The notes under the pieces are model-generated. The model was not told the DNA's origin, made no database searches, and saw only the letters and a program-made list of their open reading frames with translations. Made by a program: the position numbers and the translations under genes. A stretch of 51,395 nt of DNA from an uncultured Pseudomonadota bacterium. Lineage in GTDB: Bacteria; Myxococcota_A; UBA796; SXON01. Shown here in pieces: positions 1 through 7,974 of this stretch. The first letter of the stretch is position 1. The number at the start of each line of letters is the position of its first letter. The DNA lies in NCBI GenBank assembly GCA_903875225.1, contig CAIQVJ010000067.1, forward strand, positions 1-51,395, given 5' to 3'.

Positions 1-29
1 CCCCCCCCCCCACGCCCCCGGGGCCGAAC

Positions 30-69
30 GGGAAAAGACGCGGGGCGAGTACGCCCCGCGCCTTTTCCC
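30..69. terminator. Candidate bidirectional intrinsic terminator hairpin
   Basis: Two 18-nt arms (30-47 and 52-69) are complementary with one A-C mismatch (38/61) around an AGTA loop at 48-51. The arms have an A-tract at the 5' base, a GC-rich upper stem and a TTTT tract at the 3' base, which is the layout of a rho-independent terminator readable from both strands. It probably terminates a gene lying left of the window, ahead of the gene at 170. Confidence 0.6.
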
Positions 70-70
70 T

Positions 71-114
71 GCTGATTTCGTTTGGGCCGGAGTACCGGCC
101 CAAACGAAATCAGC
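71..114. repeat. Perfect 20-bp inverted repeat with AGTA loop
   Basis: Positions 71-90 and 95-114 are perfectly complementary around AGTA (91-94). The loop is the same as in the hairpin one base upstream. Unlike that hairpin there is no T-tract directly after the stem, so a second terminator is less likely. A protein-binding palindrome, an RNA-level element or a dispersed palindromic repeat are alternatives. Confidence 0.7.
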
Positions 115-169
115 CGGCCCTGGTCTGTCAATTCATTCTTGATTTTCAACCCTCCCTGGAGCCCGCCCC

Positions 170-1735
170 ATGACCGAGCAGTACACCTCAGACGCCGAGA
201 TCAACGACGAGCTCGCTGCCTTCGAGGCCGAAGAAGCGAAGAAGCTCGGGATTGGCCAGGGCGCGGACCATTGGAGGGATGCCGTCCCCACGGGGTTCAC
301 CAAGACCGAGCGCCCGCACACGACGTTGCTCGTCTCCGGACTCACGTTGGCGCACGACACGTTCGTCGTCGCCGCGCTCTCCGGAATCGGGTACAAGGTC
401 GAGGCCATGGAGGTGCCTACCCAGGCGTCGCTCCAGTACGGCAAGGAGTACGGCAATCGGGGTCAGTGCAATCCAACCTACTTCACGGTTGGAAACCTGG
501 TCAAGCACCTCGTCGAGCTGCGCGACAAGAAGGGGCTCGCGACCGCCGACATCATCCGCGACTACGTGTTCCTCACCGCCGGCGCCTGCGGTCCGTGCCG
601 GTTCGGCACCTACGTCACCGAGTACCGCAAGGCCCTGCGCGACTCGGGCTTCGACGGCTTCCGGGTCATGTTGTTCCAGCAGCAGGGTGGCTTGAAGCAG
701 GCGACCGGCGACGAGGTCGGGTTGGAGCTCAACCCGAAGTTCTTCCTCGCGCTGCTCAAGGCCCTCTTCACCGCAGACGTCCTGAACCTCCTCGGCTACC
801 GCATCCGCCCCTACGAGGTGGTGCCCGGCAGCACGGATGCTGCCATCGCCCGCTCGAAGGCGGTGGTGTGCAAGGCGCTCTCGGAGCAGACCAACCTGGT
901 GTTTGCGCTGCGCAAGGTCGCGAAGGAGATGAAGGCGGTCGAAGTCGACAAGATCCAGGCCAAGCCCAAGGTGAGCATCATCGGGGAGTTCTGGGCCATG
1001 ACCACCGAAGGCGACGGGAACTACCACCTGCAGCGCTTCCTCGAGCAGGAGGGCGCGGAGGTGGACATCCAGCCGCTCGTCGCCTGGATCCTGTTCATGA
1101 TCTGGGAGAACATGCACGACACGCAGGAGCGGATGGTGCTGCGAAAGGACGACTCGGGCCGCAAGGGCCTCGAGGGCAAGGACCCGTGGAAGAAGGTGAT
1201 GCTCCTGCGGGGCGCGGAGGTCGCGCTGCGCGTCGTGTTCCAGGGCATGGCCAACACGGCGGGCCTCCACGGCTACCACCTGCCCGACATGGACGAGATC
1301 GCGTCGCTGGCGAAGGACCACTATGACAACAACGTCCGGGGTGGTGAGGGCCACATGGAGATCGGCAAGGTCATCCAGTCGGTGCAGAAGAAGAAGGTGC
1401 ACATGGTCGTGAGCGTCAAGCCGTTCGGTTGCATGCCCTCGTCGGGCGTGTCGGACGGCGTGCAGTCCCTCATCACGCAGCGCTACCCCGAGCTCATCTT
1501 CCTGCCCATCGAGACATCGGGCGATGGCGCGGTCAACGTGCAGAGCCGGGTGCAGATGATGATGTTCCGCGCGCGTCAGCGGGCCAAGGAGGAGCTGCAG
1601 GCCTCGCTCTCGAAGCGCGGATTGTCGCTCGACGAGGCGAAGGCGAAGGCCAGGAAGGCCGGCTGGGGGCCGCTGTCACAGCCGAAACACTCGGTGATCG
1701 GCACCGGCGCGAACATCGTCGAGGCCCTGGGGTAG
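170..1735 (+). CDS. Acyl-CoA dehydratase activase-related protein (DUF2229/COG3581-like)
   Basis: This 521-residue soluble protein resembles the non-ATPase part of 2-hydroxyacyl-CoA dehydratase/benzoyl-CoA reductase activase fusion proteins. Visible features are an early segment with TAGACGPCRFGTY (two closely spaced Cys, candidate cluster ligands), a later PFGCMPSSG motif with another Cys, and a near-C-terminal block (FLPIETSGDG then NVQSRVQ) typical of this family. The ATG at 170 follows GGAG at 158-161. Partners of this family usually include a BcrA/HgdC-like ATPase; none is adjacent on the right, and the upstream neighbour is outside the window. It is a distant relative of the BCR subunits encoded at 19560-24176. 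The substrate is unknown. The family assignment is fairly secure; any enzymatic role is inference. Confidence 0.65.
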   Translation: MTEQYTSDAEINDELAAFEAEEAKKLGIGQGADHWRDAVPTGFTKTERPHTTLLVSGLTLAHDTFVVAALSGIGYKVEAMEVPTQASLQYGKEYGNRGQCNPTYFTVGNLVKHLVELRDKKGLATADIIRDYVFLTAGACGPCRFGTYVTEYRKALRDSGFDGFRVMLFQQQGGLKQATGDEVGLELNPKFFLALLKALFTADVLNLLGYRIRPYEVVPGSTDAAIARSKAVVCKALSEQTNLVFALRKVAKEMKAVEVDKIQAKPKVSIIGEFWAMTTEGDGNYHLQRFLEQEGAEVDIQPLVAWILFMIWENMHDTQERMVLRKDDSGRKGLEGKDPWKKVMLLRGAEVALRVVFQGMANTAGLHGYHLPDMDEIASLAKDHYDNNVRGGEGHMEIGKVIQSVQKKKVHMVVSVKPFGCMPSSGVSDGVQSLITQRYPELIFLPIETSGDGAVNVQSRVQMMMFRARQRAKEELQASLSKRGLSLDEAKAKARKAGWGPLSQPKHSVIGTGANIVEALG

Positions 1736-1791
1736 GGGGATTCCCGGGCCCCCCGATACGCGCTATCTTGTGGGCTCCAAGGGAGTCCCGC

Positions 1792-2682
1792 ATGGCCCAG
1801 AGTCACCAGCGAACTGCCACTTCGGCCCCCGCGCAGGCCGCCGTTCCCGACGCCCTGCTCGCCACCTTCGGCCGGGGCGGCAGCAACGCCGATGCGCAGG
1901 ATCAGCTTCGCGCAGCGCAGCCTGCTCCGTTGCACGAACAGGTCGACGACAAGGTCAACGGCGGGGCCGGCCCGGAACCGGGGCTCGTCGGCGGCGATGC
2001 ATCGCGGCTCGTCGCGCTCGCGGAGTCGGGGGACAGCGCGGGTTTTGCCTCCTTCGTCGGCACGTTCAGCGCGGACTACCGGACGAAGATGAAGGGGGAG
2101 CTCATCCGGGAGCACGCCTTCGACAGCATGCCGCTCGACATGCAGACCCAGTTGGCGCCGGACTCGGCCTTCCATCAGGAGTCCCAGGTCGACGCGGGCG
2201 GGGAGATCAACTGCACGACGGCGGTGCGCATCGAGGGCGCCACCTCGGCTGCGGCGCTCACCGCACTCACCCAGACCAACTGGGCGGACTGGTGGGCGAC
2301 CTCCACGACGTCGGGTGCGCCCCCGAGCTTCGACTTCATCCCCGAAGCGCCGCTCAAGGCCATCCCGGGGTTTCATTTGAAGGTGAACATGGGCGCGCCC
2401 ATCGCGGACGGGGACAACTGGCGCCTGCCGGCCACGCTCGTCGGGACCTTCTCGGGCAAGGCCGAGATCTACATCGAGAGCGTCGAGGGCGGCGTGGTCG
2501 TGCACGACAGCTGGATGGGCGTGAAGCTGAACAACTGGACGATGGAGCACGCGGGGGGCGCCAGGTTCTGGACCGGCGGCCACCTCGACGCGCTCAAGGG
2601 CGCGATGTTCGGCGGCATGCTCGGGGCGACCGGGTTCGCAGGGCTGCGCAAGCACCTCCAGGGCGGGAAGAAGGGGAAGTAG
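1792..2682 (+). CDS. Hypothetical protein, 296 aa
   Basis: I do not recognise this protein. The ATG at 1792 was chosen over the longer upstream frame because that frame overlaps the previous gene. GGGAG at 1781-1785 gives a ribosome site, and a TATCTT hexamer at 1764-1769 could be a -10 element. The N-terminal 60 residues are Ala/Gln/Gly-rich and probably disordered. The middle looks like a globular beta-rich domain with many Trp and acidic residues, and the tail is Gly/Lys-rich. No signal peptide is evident, so it is probably cytosolic. Confidence 0.6.
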   Translation: MAQSHQRTATSAPAQAAVPDALLATFGRGGSNADAQDQLRAAQPAPLHEQVDDKVNGGAGPEPGLVGGDASRLVALAESGDSAGFASFVGTFSADYRTKMKGELIREHAFDSMPLDMQTQLAPDSAFHQESQVDAGGEINCTTAVRIEGATSAAALTALTQTNWADWWATSTTSGAPPSFDFIPEAPLKAIPGFHLKVNMGAPIADGDNWRLPATLVGTFSGKAEIYIESVEGGVVVHDSWMGVKLNNWTMEHAGGARFWTGGHLDALKGAMFGGMLGATGFAGLRKHLQGGKKGK

Positions 2683-2715
2683 GCCCGCTCCGGGTGTTAT
2701 GTTCCGCGGCCCATC

Positions 2716-4299
2716 GTGAACCCACACTCTCCCCTGACGGCGGCGTTCGCCTCGCTCCCGCGACTTGGCGTCGTCGATGGGCCGACCCCGTTGATGGCTG
2801 TCCCCGAGATCGCCGAGCGCGCGGGCGTTCGGTCGCTCCGGTTGAAGCGGGATGACCTCTACCCGGCGTTGAACGGCGGCACGAAGGTGCGAAAGCTCGA
2901 CCTGCTCCTGGCGAGTGAGCCCTTCCAGGGCGCCGGTGCCTGGGTCGTCGCGGGGGCGGTCGGATCGGGCCAGGTGGTGGCCACGGTTGCGGCCGGGCGC
3001 CTCGTGGGCAAGCCGGTGCACGCCCACCTGTTCCGCACGCCCCTCGGGGCGCATGGCCTCGAGAACCTGGCCTATTCCGCGTCGTGGGCGGCATCGGTGC
3101 ACGGGTACCGCAACCAGGTGGATCTCGCGCTCCGCGCGCCCCGGGTCGTGCTCGGGCTCCACTCCGGGGGCCGCGCGGTCGTGCCGATCGGGGCGACGTC
3201 CGCGCGCGGGATGCTCGGCTGCGTGCTCGGGGGGATCGAGCTCGCGAGCCAGTTGGCGTCCTCCCCGGATCCCGTGCCCGACGCGGTGTACGTGGCGTGC
3301 GGTTCGGGCGGGACTGCTGCCGGCCTCGCGGTCGGCCTTGCGCTGGCGGGTGTGGAGGTGCCGGTGCGCGCCGTGGCGGTCGTGGATCGCCTCTTTGCGC
3401 CGGACATGCGGCTCTCGTACCTCGTCGGGCAGGCCGAGAAGGCGGTGCGAAGCCTCGGGCTCACGCCCGGCGTCGCGCGGCTGGAGGTGCATCGCGGGCA
3501 GGTCGGGCGTGGCTACGCGCACGCCAGCGTGGCCTCGCTCGCTGGCGCCCAGACCCTGCTCGACGCGGGTGTCGCGGGCGAGCCGGCATACACCGGCAAG
3601 GCGTTCGCCGCGCTCGTCGCCGATGCCCATGCCGGTCGGACGCGCGACCCGATCTTCTGGGTGACCGTGCGTCGGCCCGGGCTGGAGTCGACCGAGGGCT
3701 GGCGGGAGCGACTCCCCCCGTCCCTCCGCGATCTCGCCACCACGGGCGACCAGCCGGTGGTGATCCGCCGACGGGGCCTGCTGCTCGGGCTCGCTGCTGC
3801 TGCGGCGCTCGTCGGGACCTTCCGCCTCACCGGCTACGACGGTGCCGGCGGCGAGGTGCTCAGCGCGGCGGAGGCCGCGGTGGTCCGGGCCGCCGGGGAG
3901 GCCCTCCTGCCGGCGGCCACCCCCGCCGACCTCGACTCCCTGGCCGGCCGCGTGGACCGCTACCTCCTCACCTTCCCCACCTCGCTGCGTCAGGAGGTGC
4001 ACGCGCTGTTCTTCGCCGTCGAGCAGGTGTTGCCCTTCTGGGTCGGGATGCAGCGGTTCACGGTGTTGACGCCCCCCGAGCGCCTGCGCGCGCTCGAACG
4101 GGTGGCCGCGCTGGGGGGGCCGGGGCTGCTCATCGCCCGATCGATCCGGGATCTCGTGCTGGTCGCCTGGTACCAGTCCCCCGAGGCGTGGGCCGACGTG
4201 GGGTACGAGGGCCCGATGGTGGGCTCCCTGCCGCGCCCCTCCCTGTACGACGAGATCAAGGCCCCGCAGGGCTGGGAACCTTTTGGAGCGGGCCCATGA
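2716..4299 (+). CDS. PLP-dependent D-cysteine desulfhydrase/ACC deaminase-like domain fused to a gluconate 2-dehydrogenase subunit 3-like domain
   Basis: Residues 1 to about 335 look like a fold-type II PLP enzyme of the D-cysteine desulfhydrase/1-aminocyclopropane-1-carboxylate deaminase family. They include GGTKVRKLD with the candidate PLP lysine K57 (usual family form GGNK) and a Gly-rich phosphate loop CGSGGTAAG. An RRRG motif and one hydrophobic helix follow (about 349-370), as in a Tat signal. The last 150 residues resemble the small subunit (subunit 3) that accompanies membrane GMC dehydrogenases. No stop separates the halves. Internal GTG codons at 3757 and 3760 could in principle start the second half alone, but no ribosome site is seen there. 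The GTG start is at 2716. The stop overlaps the GMC gene by 4 nt, which supports a functional pairing of the C-terminal half with that enzyme. Confidence 0.65.
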   Translation: MNPHSPLTAAFASLPRLGVVDGPTPLMAVPEIAERAGVRSLRLKRDDLYPALNGGTKVRKLDLLLASEPFQGAGAWVVAGAVGSGQVVATVAAGRLVGKPVHAHLFRTPLGAHGLENLAYSASWAASVHGYRNQVDLALRAPRVVLGLHSGGRAVVPIGATSARGMLGCVLGGIELASQLASSPDPVPDAVYVACGSGGTAAGLAVGLALAGVEVPVRAVAVVDRLFAPDMRLSYLVGQAEKAVRSLGLTPGVARLEVHRGQVGRGYAHASVASLAGAQTLLDAGVAGEPAYTGKAFAALVADAHAGRTRDPIFWVTVRRPGLESTEGWRERLPPSLRDLATTGDQPVVIRRRGLLLGLAAAAALVGTFRLTGYDGAGGEVLSAAEAAVVRAAGEALLPAATPADLDSLAGRVDRYLLTFPTSLRQEVHALFFAVEQVLPFWVGMQRFTVLTPPERLRALERVAALGGPGLLIARSIRDLVLVAWYQSPEAWADVGYEGPMVGSLPRPSLYDEIKAPQGWEPFGAGP

Positions 4300-5804
4300 T
4301 CGTCGCAGCCCCGGATCTCCTCGTCGACACGATTCGCGCGGACCTGTGCGTGATCGGGACCGGGCCCGGCGGGGCGATGGTGGCGATGCTGGCGGCCGAG
4401 GCGGGGCTCAAGGTCGTGGCGCTCGAGGCTGGAGCGTTCGTGACCCCGGGCGACATGAACCAGCGCGAGGCCGACATGTTCCCCCGGCTCTTGTGGGAGG
4501 CGGGCGGACGCACGACGGTCGACAAGGCCATCCGGATCCACCAGGGCCACGGCGTCGGCGGATCCTCGCTGCACAACCTCAACCTCTGCAAGCGGGTCCC
4601 GCCGGGGATCCGGGCCCGGTGGGCCGCCGACCGTGGGGAGGGCCCTCTGTGGGACGATCTCTATGACGAGGTCGAGGCGCTGCTCGAGGTGAAGGATGTT
4701 GATCCGGCGATGGTGAACCGGCACAACGCGTTGCTCGCCGCCGGGGCGGCTGCGCTCGGCTGGGAGCACGGCCTGCTCCGGCACAACCGCACGGGCTGCA
4801 TCGGGAGCGGCTACTGCGAGATCGGGTGCGCGTTCGACGCCAAGAACAACGCGCTCAAGAAGCTGATTCCGCGGGGCGTTCGGGCCGGGCTCGCGGTGGT
4901 GTCCCTGGCGCAGGCGGTCTCGGTCGATCATGCCGATGGTCGGGTGCGCGGGGTGGACGCCGTGATCCTGGATGCGCGAACCCGGCAACCCCTCGGCAGG
5001 CTGCGCATCGAGGCGCCGCGCGTGTGCGTCTCCGCCTCGGCCACGGGCACACCGGCGCTGCTCCTGCGCTCCGGCGTCCCGGACCCCTCTGACACGACCG
5101 GAAATTCGCTGCGGATCCACCCCGCCGTCGTCGCCGCCGGCGACTTCGAAGAACCTGTCTACGCATGGCGCGGCGTGCCCCAGTCCGTCGAGTGCACCGA
5201 GTTCCTGCGGCTCGACGAGGAGAACGGTCCACGAACCTGGGTGGTACCGGCGTTCGCACACCCGGTCGGGGTCGCGACGCTCGTGCCCGGGCTCGGAGAG
5301 CACCGGGCGGTGATGCAGCGCTACCCGCACCTCGGGGCGCTCACCGCCATGATCCACGACCGCACGCGCGGCACCGTGCGTCCCCGGGGAGACCTGGGCG
5401 TGGCGATCTCCTACACGCCGGACGACGAGGATCGGGCGGAGCTCCGGCGCGGGCTGGCCTACGCGTGCCGCCTGCTCTTCGCCGCCGGTGCCCGCCGCGT
5501 ACTCGTGCCCGCCGGTCGGGCCATCGAGGTCACCCGTCCCGACGAGATCGCGCAGGTGTTGGCGGTGGATGCGGAGCTCTCGGCGGTCCACCCGATGGGC
5601 AGCGTGCCGATGGGCCAGGATCCCACCACCGCCGCGGTGGGTCTGACCGGTCGGCACCACCACCTCGACGGGCTCTGGGTCTCCGATGCGTCGCTGTTCC
5701 CGACGTCCATCGGCGTGCCGCCGCAGCTCTCGGTCTACGCGCTCGGGTTGCATGTCGGCCGACAGCTTGTGCTCGATCCATCGCCGGATCGCGGCACGAA
5801 GTAG
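4296..5804 (+). CDS. GMC-family FAD-dependent oxidoreductase
   Basis: This 502-residue protein has the N-terminal FAD-binding motif GTGPGG (21-26), the GMC signature GVGGSSLHNL, and the C-terminal block with HPMG (candidate catalytic His432) and a GLWVSDASLFPTS segment. GMC enzymes oxidise alcohols, sugars or sterols. The block after the second signature reads GVPPQ rather than the common GVNPQ, so the position usually holding catalytic Asn/His is Pro475. A Cys-rich CIGSGYCEIGC segment resembles long-chain alcohol oxidase and bacterial GMC dehydrogenases. The start overlaps the upstream fusion gene by ATGA, so the two are translationally coupled and probably form a complex. The substrate cannot be told from sequence. 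Confidence 0.8.
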   Translation: MIVAAPDLLVDTIRADLCVIGTGPGGAMVAMLAAEAGLKVVALEAGAFVTPGDMNQREADMFPRLLWEAGGRTTVDKAIRIHQGHGVGGSSLHNLNLCKRVPPGIRARWAADRGEGPLWDDLYDEVEALLEVKDVDPAMVNRHNALLAAGAAALGWEHGLLRHNRTGCIGSGYCEIGCAFDAKNNALKKLIPRGVRAGLAVVSLAQAVSVDHADGRVRGVDAVILDARTRQPLGRLRIEAPRVCVSASATGTPALLLRSGVPDPSDTTGNSLRIHPAVVAAGDFEEPVYAWRGVPQSVECTEFLRLDEENGPRTWVVPAFAHPVGVATLVPGLGEHRAVMQRYPHLGALTAMIHDRTRGTVRPRGDLGVAISYTPDDEDRAELRRGLAYACRLLFAAGARRVLVPAGRAIEVTRPDEIAQVLAVDAELSAVHPMGSVPMGQDPTTAAVGLTGRHHHLDGLWVSDASLFPTSIGVPPQLSVYALGLHVGRQLVLDPSPDRGTK

Positions 5805-5890
5805 CCGGCGACCGCGTTGTGGCGGGAGCGGGCGACCGCCCCGCGGCAGGAGCGGGGATCGCGGACGCGCCGCCAGCCCGTCCCGCGCAC

Positions 5891-5904
5891 GGCCCATCAC
5901 TTGC
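5891..5904 (+). promoter_or_regulatory. Weak candidate sigma-54 -24/-12 element
   Basis: GG at 5891-5892 and GC at 5903-5904 are 10 nt apart, and the -12 half is a perfect TTGCA (5901-5905). The -24 half (CGGCCC) departs from TGGCAC. It would start transcription about 5916, shortly before the small ORF at 5931. This is a lower-quality match than the sites at 14195 and 16540. Confidence 0.22.
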
Positions 5905-5930
5905 ATCACGAGTGGGAACCCAGGTGCACC

Positions 5931-6014
5931 ATGTCCCTCACCCTCACGATCCTGACGTTCTACCCCGACTGTGCGGCCGGGGTCGACAAGCCGACCGCGA
6001 CGGTGAAGTCGTGA
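5931..6014 (+). CDS. Possible 27-aa leader ORF overlapping the next lipoprotein gene
   Basis: A short reading frame (ATG 5931, TGA 6012-6014) ends by overlapping the GTG start of the following lipoprotein gene as GTGA. That is the coupling geometry used throughout this window. The peptide begins MSLTLTILTFYP and is partly hydrophobic. It could be a translational leader for the downstream gene or simply chance. No homology is recognised. Confidence 0.25.
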   Translation: MSLTLTILTFYPDCAAGVDKPTATVKS

Positions 6015-6649
6015 TCCGCCGCTTGACCCCGGGCGGCGCGGGCCTGACGCTGGCGTTGTTGTCCGGTTGCATCCAGCTCCACCACCAGAGCTGTGAGACC
6101 GAGACGCGCGAGTTGAGCGAGGATGAGGTCATCGGCGATCTCGCCGTGAGCGCAGCCGAGCTCATGACGCTGATGGAGGGTGCGTTCAGCTTCGCGGGAA
6201 GCTGGCCGGACGGCTCCCCTGTTGCGGGGACGACCAGCGTTGCTCGCGGGGACGGCCCCGCCGTGGGCACGGACAGCACCAAGGTTGACACGGTGACGAA
6301 CGGCGGCTTCGGGATCGGGGAGGAGGTACCGCTGGTTGCGCTGATCTGCACGGACAGCGTCGCCGTGCCCGTTGACATCACAGTGGCGACGTCGGACGGC
6401 GCGGTCGACATCGCCGCCTCCGGGTCGGCGACCGCAGACGACCAGGGTGCCATGGTCGATGGGGTTCCAGAGTTCATGTTCGCAGGCGCAAGCTTCCCCA
6501 ATGACGAATCGGTCACGGTGCCCGCACCCAACGACCCGACCGACACCGGCGGCTTCGAGCTGCAGTTTTCTCCCTCGGCCTTCGACTTCGTCAGCGTGTG
6601 GTGGGACGGGTCAGACTACCAGCAGATCTTCGAGGCCCCGGCAACATGA
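6011..6649 (+). CDS. Putative lipoprotein, 212 aa
   Basis: The GTG at 6011 gives a basic start, a hydrophobic stretch and the lipobox LLSGC, so Cys is expected to be lipidated after signal peptidase II cleavage. The mature protein is acidic and Thr/Ser/Gly-rich, with predicted beta character and a C-terminal WWDGSDYQQIF segment. Upstream in-frame codons belong to another frame of the GMC gene and were not used. It starts a run of lipoprotein genes up to the sialidase. Function is not recognised. Confidence 0.65.
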   Translation: MIRRLTPGGAGLTLALLSGCIQLHHQSCETETRELSEDEVIGDLAVSAAELMTLMEGAFSFAGSWPDGSPVAGTTSVARGDGPAVGTDSTKVDTVTNGGFGIGEEVPLVALICTDSVAVPVDITVATSDGAVDIAASGSATADDQGAMVDGVPEFMFAGASFPNDESVTVPAPNDPTDTGGFELQFSPSAFDFVSVWWDGSDYQQIFEAPAT

Positions 6650-6723
6650 CCTTGCCGCCAGCCAGCCGGCCGTGCTTCCGCCCCGGTCCGCGAACACTCT
6701 CAATCTCGACACTGGAGAACGCC

Positions 6724-7212
6724 ATGCGCTACGCCTCTCTCGCCTCCTTCTTCCTCCTCGCCCTCCTGTCTCCCGCCTGTGGTGCTTCGACCGAGGACTG
6801 CGACGTCAACAGTACGGCCAGCGACCTCGCGGGGGACGGTGCAACGGTCTGCGGGGCCGACGCCACGGAGGTCAACGAAGCGGACTGGGCGTGTGCGCTC
6901 ACCGCGTGGAGCGCTGGTACACCCTTCGTCCTCCGCTACGCCTCAACCGGGATCGACTCGGTGGTCGAGCACGCCTGGGTCTCCGACGGGAGCCGGGTCT
7001 GGATACTCTCCCAGGACTCGGAGGACTCGGACATCCGCCCGCCCGACATCGACGGGAACGAGTGTGTCGACCCCGTGATGGAGAGCGACTGGGAGACCGG
7101 CTACGACGTGTTGGGTTGCGGCTCCTGGGAGCCGGAGGGCAATCACTACCAGGTCTGCGGTGAGCTCTGCACGGACTGCGGAGATCCAGATCCGCTCCCG
7201 TTCGATCCGTAA
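6724..7212 (+). CDS. Putative lipoprotein, 162 aa, Cys-rich
   Basis: The ATG at 6724 follows GGAGAA. The N-terminus has a hydrophobic signal ending in the lipobox LLSPAC. The mature part has about eleven further cysteines, several paired (CGELCTDCG near the C-terminus), plus many Asp/Glu and Trp residues. This suggests a small, disulfide-stabilised exported domain. It lies between two other lipoprotein genes on the same strand. Function is not recognised. Confidence 0.65.
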   Translation: MRYASLASFFLLALLSPACGASTEDCDVNSTASDLAGDGATVCGADATEVNEADWACALTAWSAGTPFVLRYASTGIDSVVEHAWVSDGSRVWILSQDSEDSDIRPPDIDGNECVDPVMESDWETGYDVLGCGSWEPEGNHYQVCGELCTDCGDPDPLPFDP

Positions 7213-7269
7213 GCGACGGCAGAGAGCCGCCTCCAACCCTTTTCCATGATCGTTTCCCCGAGGTATCCC

Positions 7270-7965
7270 ATGCTCATTTCGCTCCTCTCCCTGATCGCGT
7301 GCTCCTCGGGGCCCCAGATGGATGACAACTCCCTCGAAGCCGTCGACCTCGCCGGAGACATCGTGGTGGACGAGCAGGATGTCGCGGTCGCTGGTGTGCT
7401 CGACGCGTCCGCGGGCGCTGACGAGGGCGACTGGACGCTCGCCATCGAGGATGCGACCTGGACCTACCACTCGCCCAGCCATGTGGACTTCAGCACGATG
7501 GCGGGCGACTCGGTCGCGGTGACCACGCAGTTCAACTACAGCGTGTCCGGCGGCCTCGTCATCTCCGACGACGCGGGCCCGCGCTTCACGTCGAGCTCCA
7601 CGGCGAGCGAGGATGGTTCAACCGCATTCGGCCACGCCGTTTGGAGCCGCGGAGACGTGATCGGGCACGGGGTCGTCCAGAAGCGGATCGACAACGAAGT
7701 GCAGAAGGTCCAGTTCACCGACGTCGTCGTGACGACCGACGATGGCGACGTCACCATGCTCCCCGGGGAGCCCGCAACCGTCATCATCGATGGGGAGTCC
7801 TGGCGCCTCACCGTGCTCGCCGCCTACCTGGCGGTCAATTCGGAGAAGAGCAAGTGCGGGGCACCGGACATCCTGTCGGTGGAGGCCGTCCGCACCGAGG
7901 AGGACGCCGGGCCAGCGCTCCAACGGACGAGCGGCCTCTTCGCGCCGGTTGGTGGCTGCGGCTGA
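7270..7965 (+). CDS. Putative lipoprotein, 231 aa
   Basis: The ATG at 7270 was preferred to the in-frame ATG at 7246, because GAGG lies at 7259-7262 and the resulting protein starts directly with a lipoprotein signal (MLISLLSLIAC). The mature region is acidic and beta-rich, with alternating hydrophobic/Thr strands. It has a late Cys pair (KCGAP and a C-terminal GGCG). The third member of the lipoprotein run; function is unknown. Confidence 0.65.
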   Translation: MLISLLSLIACSSGPQMDDNSLEAVDLAGDIVVDEQDVAVAGVLDASAGADEGDWTLAIEDATWTYHSPSHVDFSTMAGDSVAVTTQFNYSVSGGLVISDDAGPRFTSSSTASEDGSTAFGHAVWSRGDVIGHGVVQKRIDNEVQKVQFTDVVVTTDDGDVTMLPGEPATVIIDGESWRLTVLAAYLAVNSEKSKCGAPDILSVEAVRTEEDAGPALQRTSGLFAPVGGCG

Positions 7966-7974
7966 GGCCACCCC

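Noticed and set aside
1..10. Run of ten C at the very start
   Set aside because: Homopolymer at the window edge in a GC-rich genome; no structure or function visible, possibly an assembly feature.
1576..4002. Long minus-strand open frame of 808 codons
   Set aside because: Arg/His/Pro-rich shadow of three plus-strand genes, typical of high-GC DNA; no ribosome site or motif.
5805..5880. GC-rich repeats after the GMC gene as a terminator
   Set aside because: The best stem is 4 bp (GGGC/GCCC) and there is no T-tract.
3990..5909. 639-codon minus-strand frame opposite the GMC gene
   Set aside because: Composition is that of an antisense shadow; the plus-strand frame carries clear GMC motifs.
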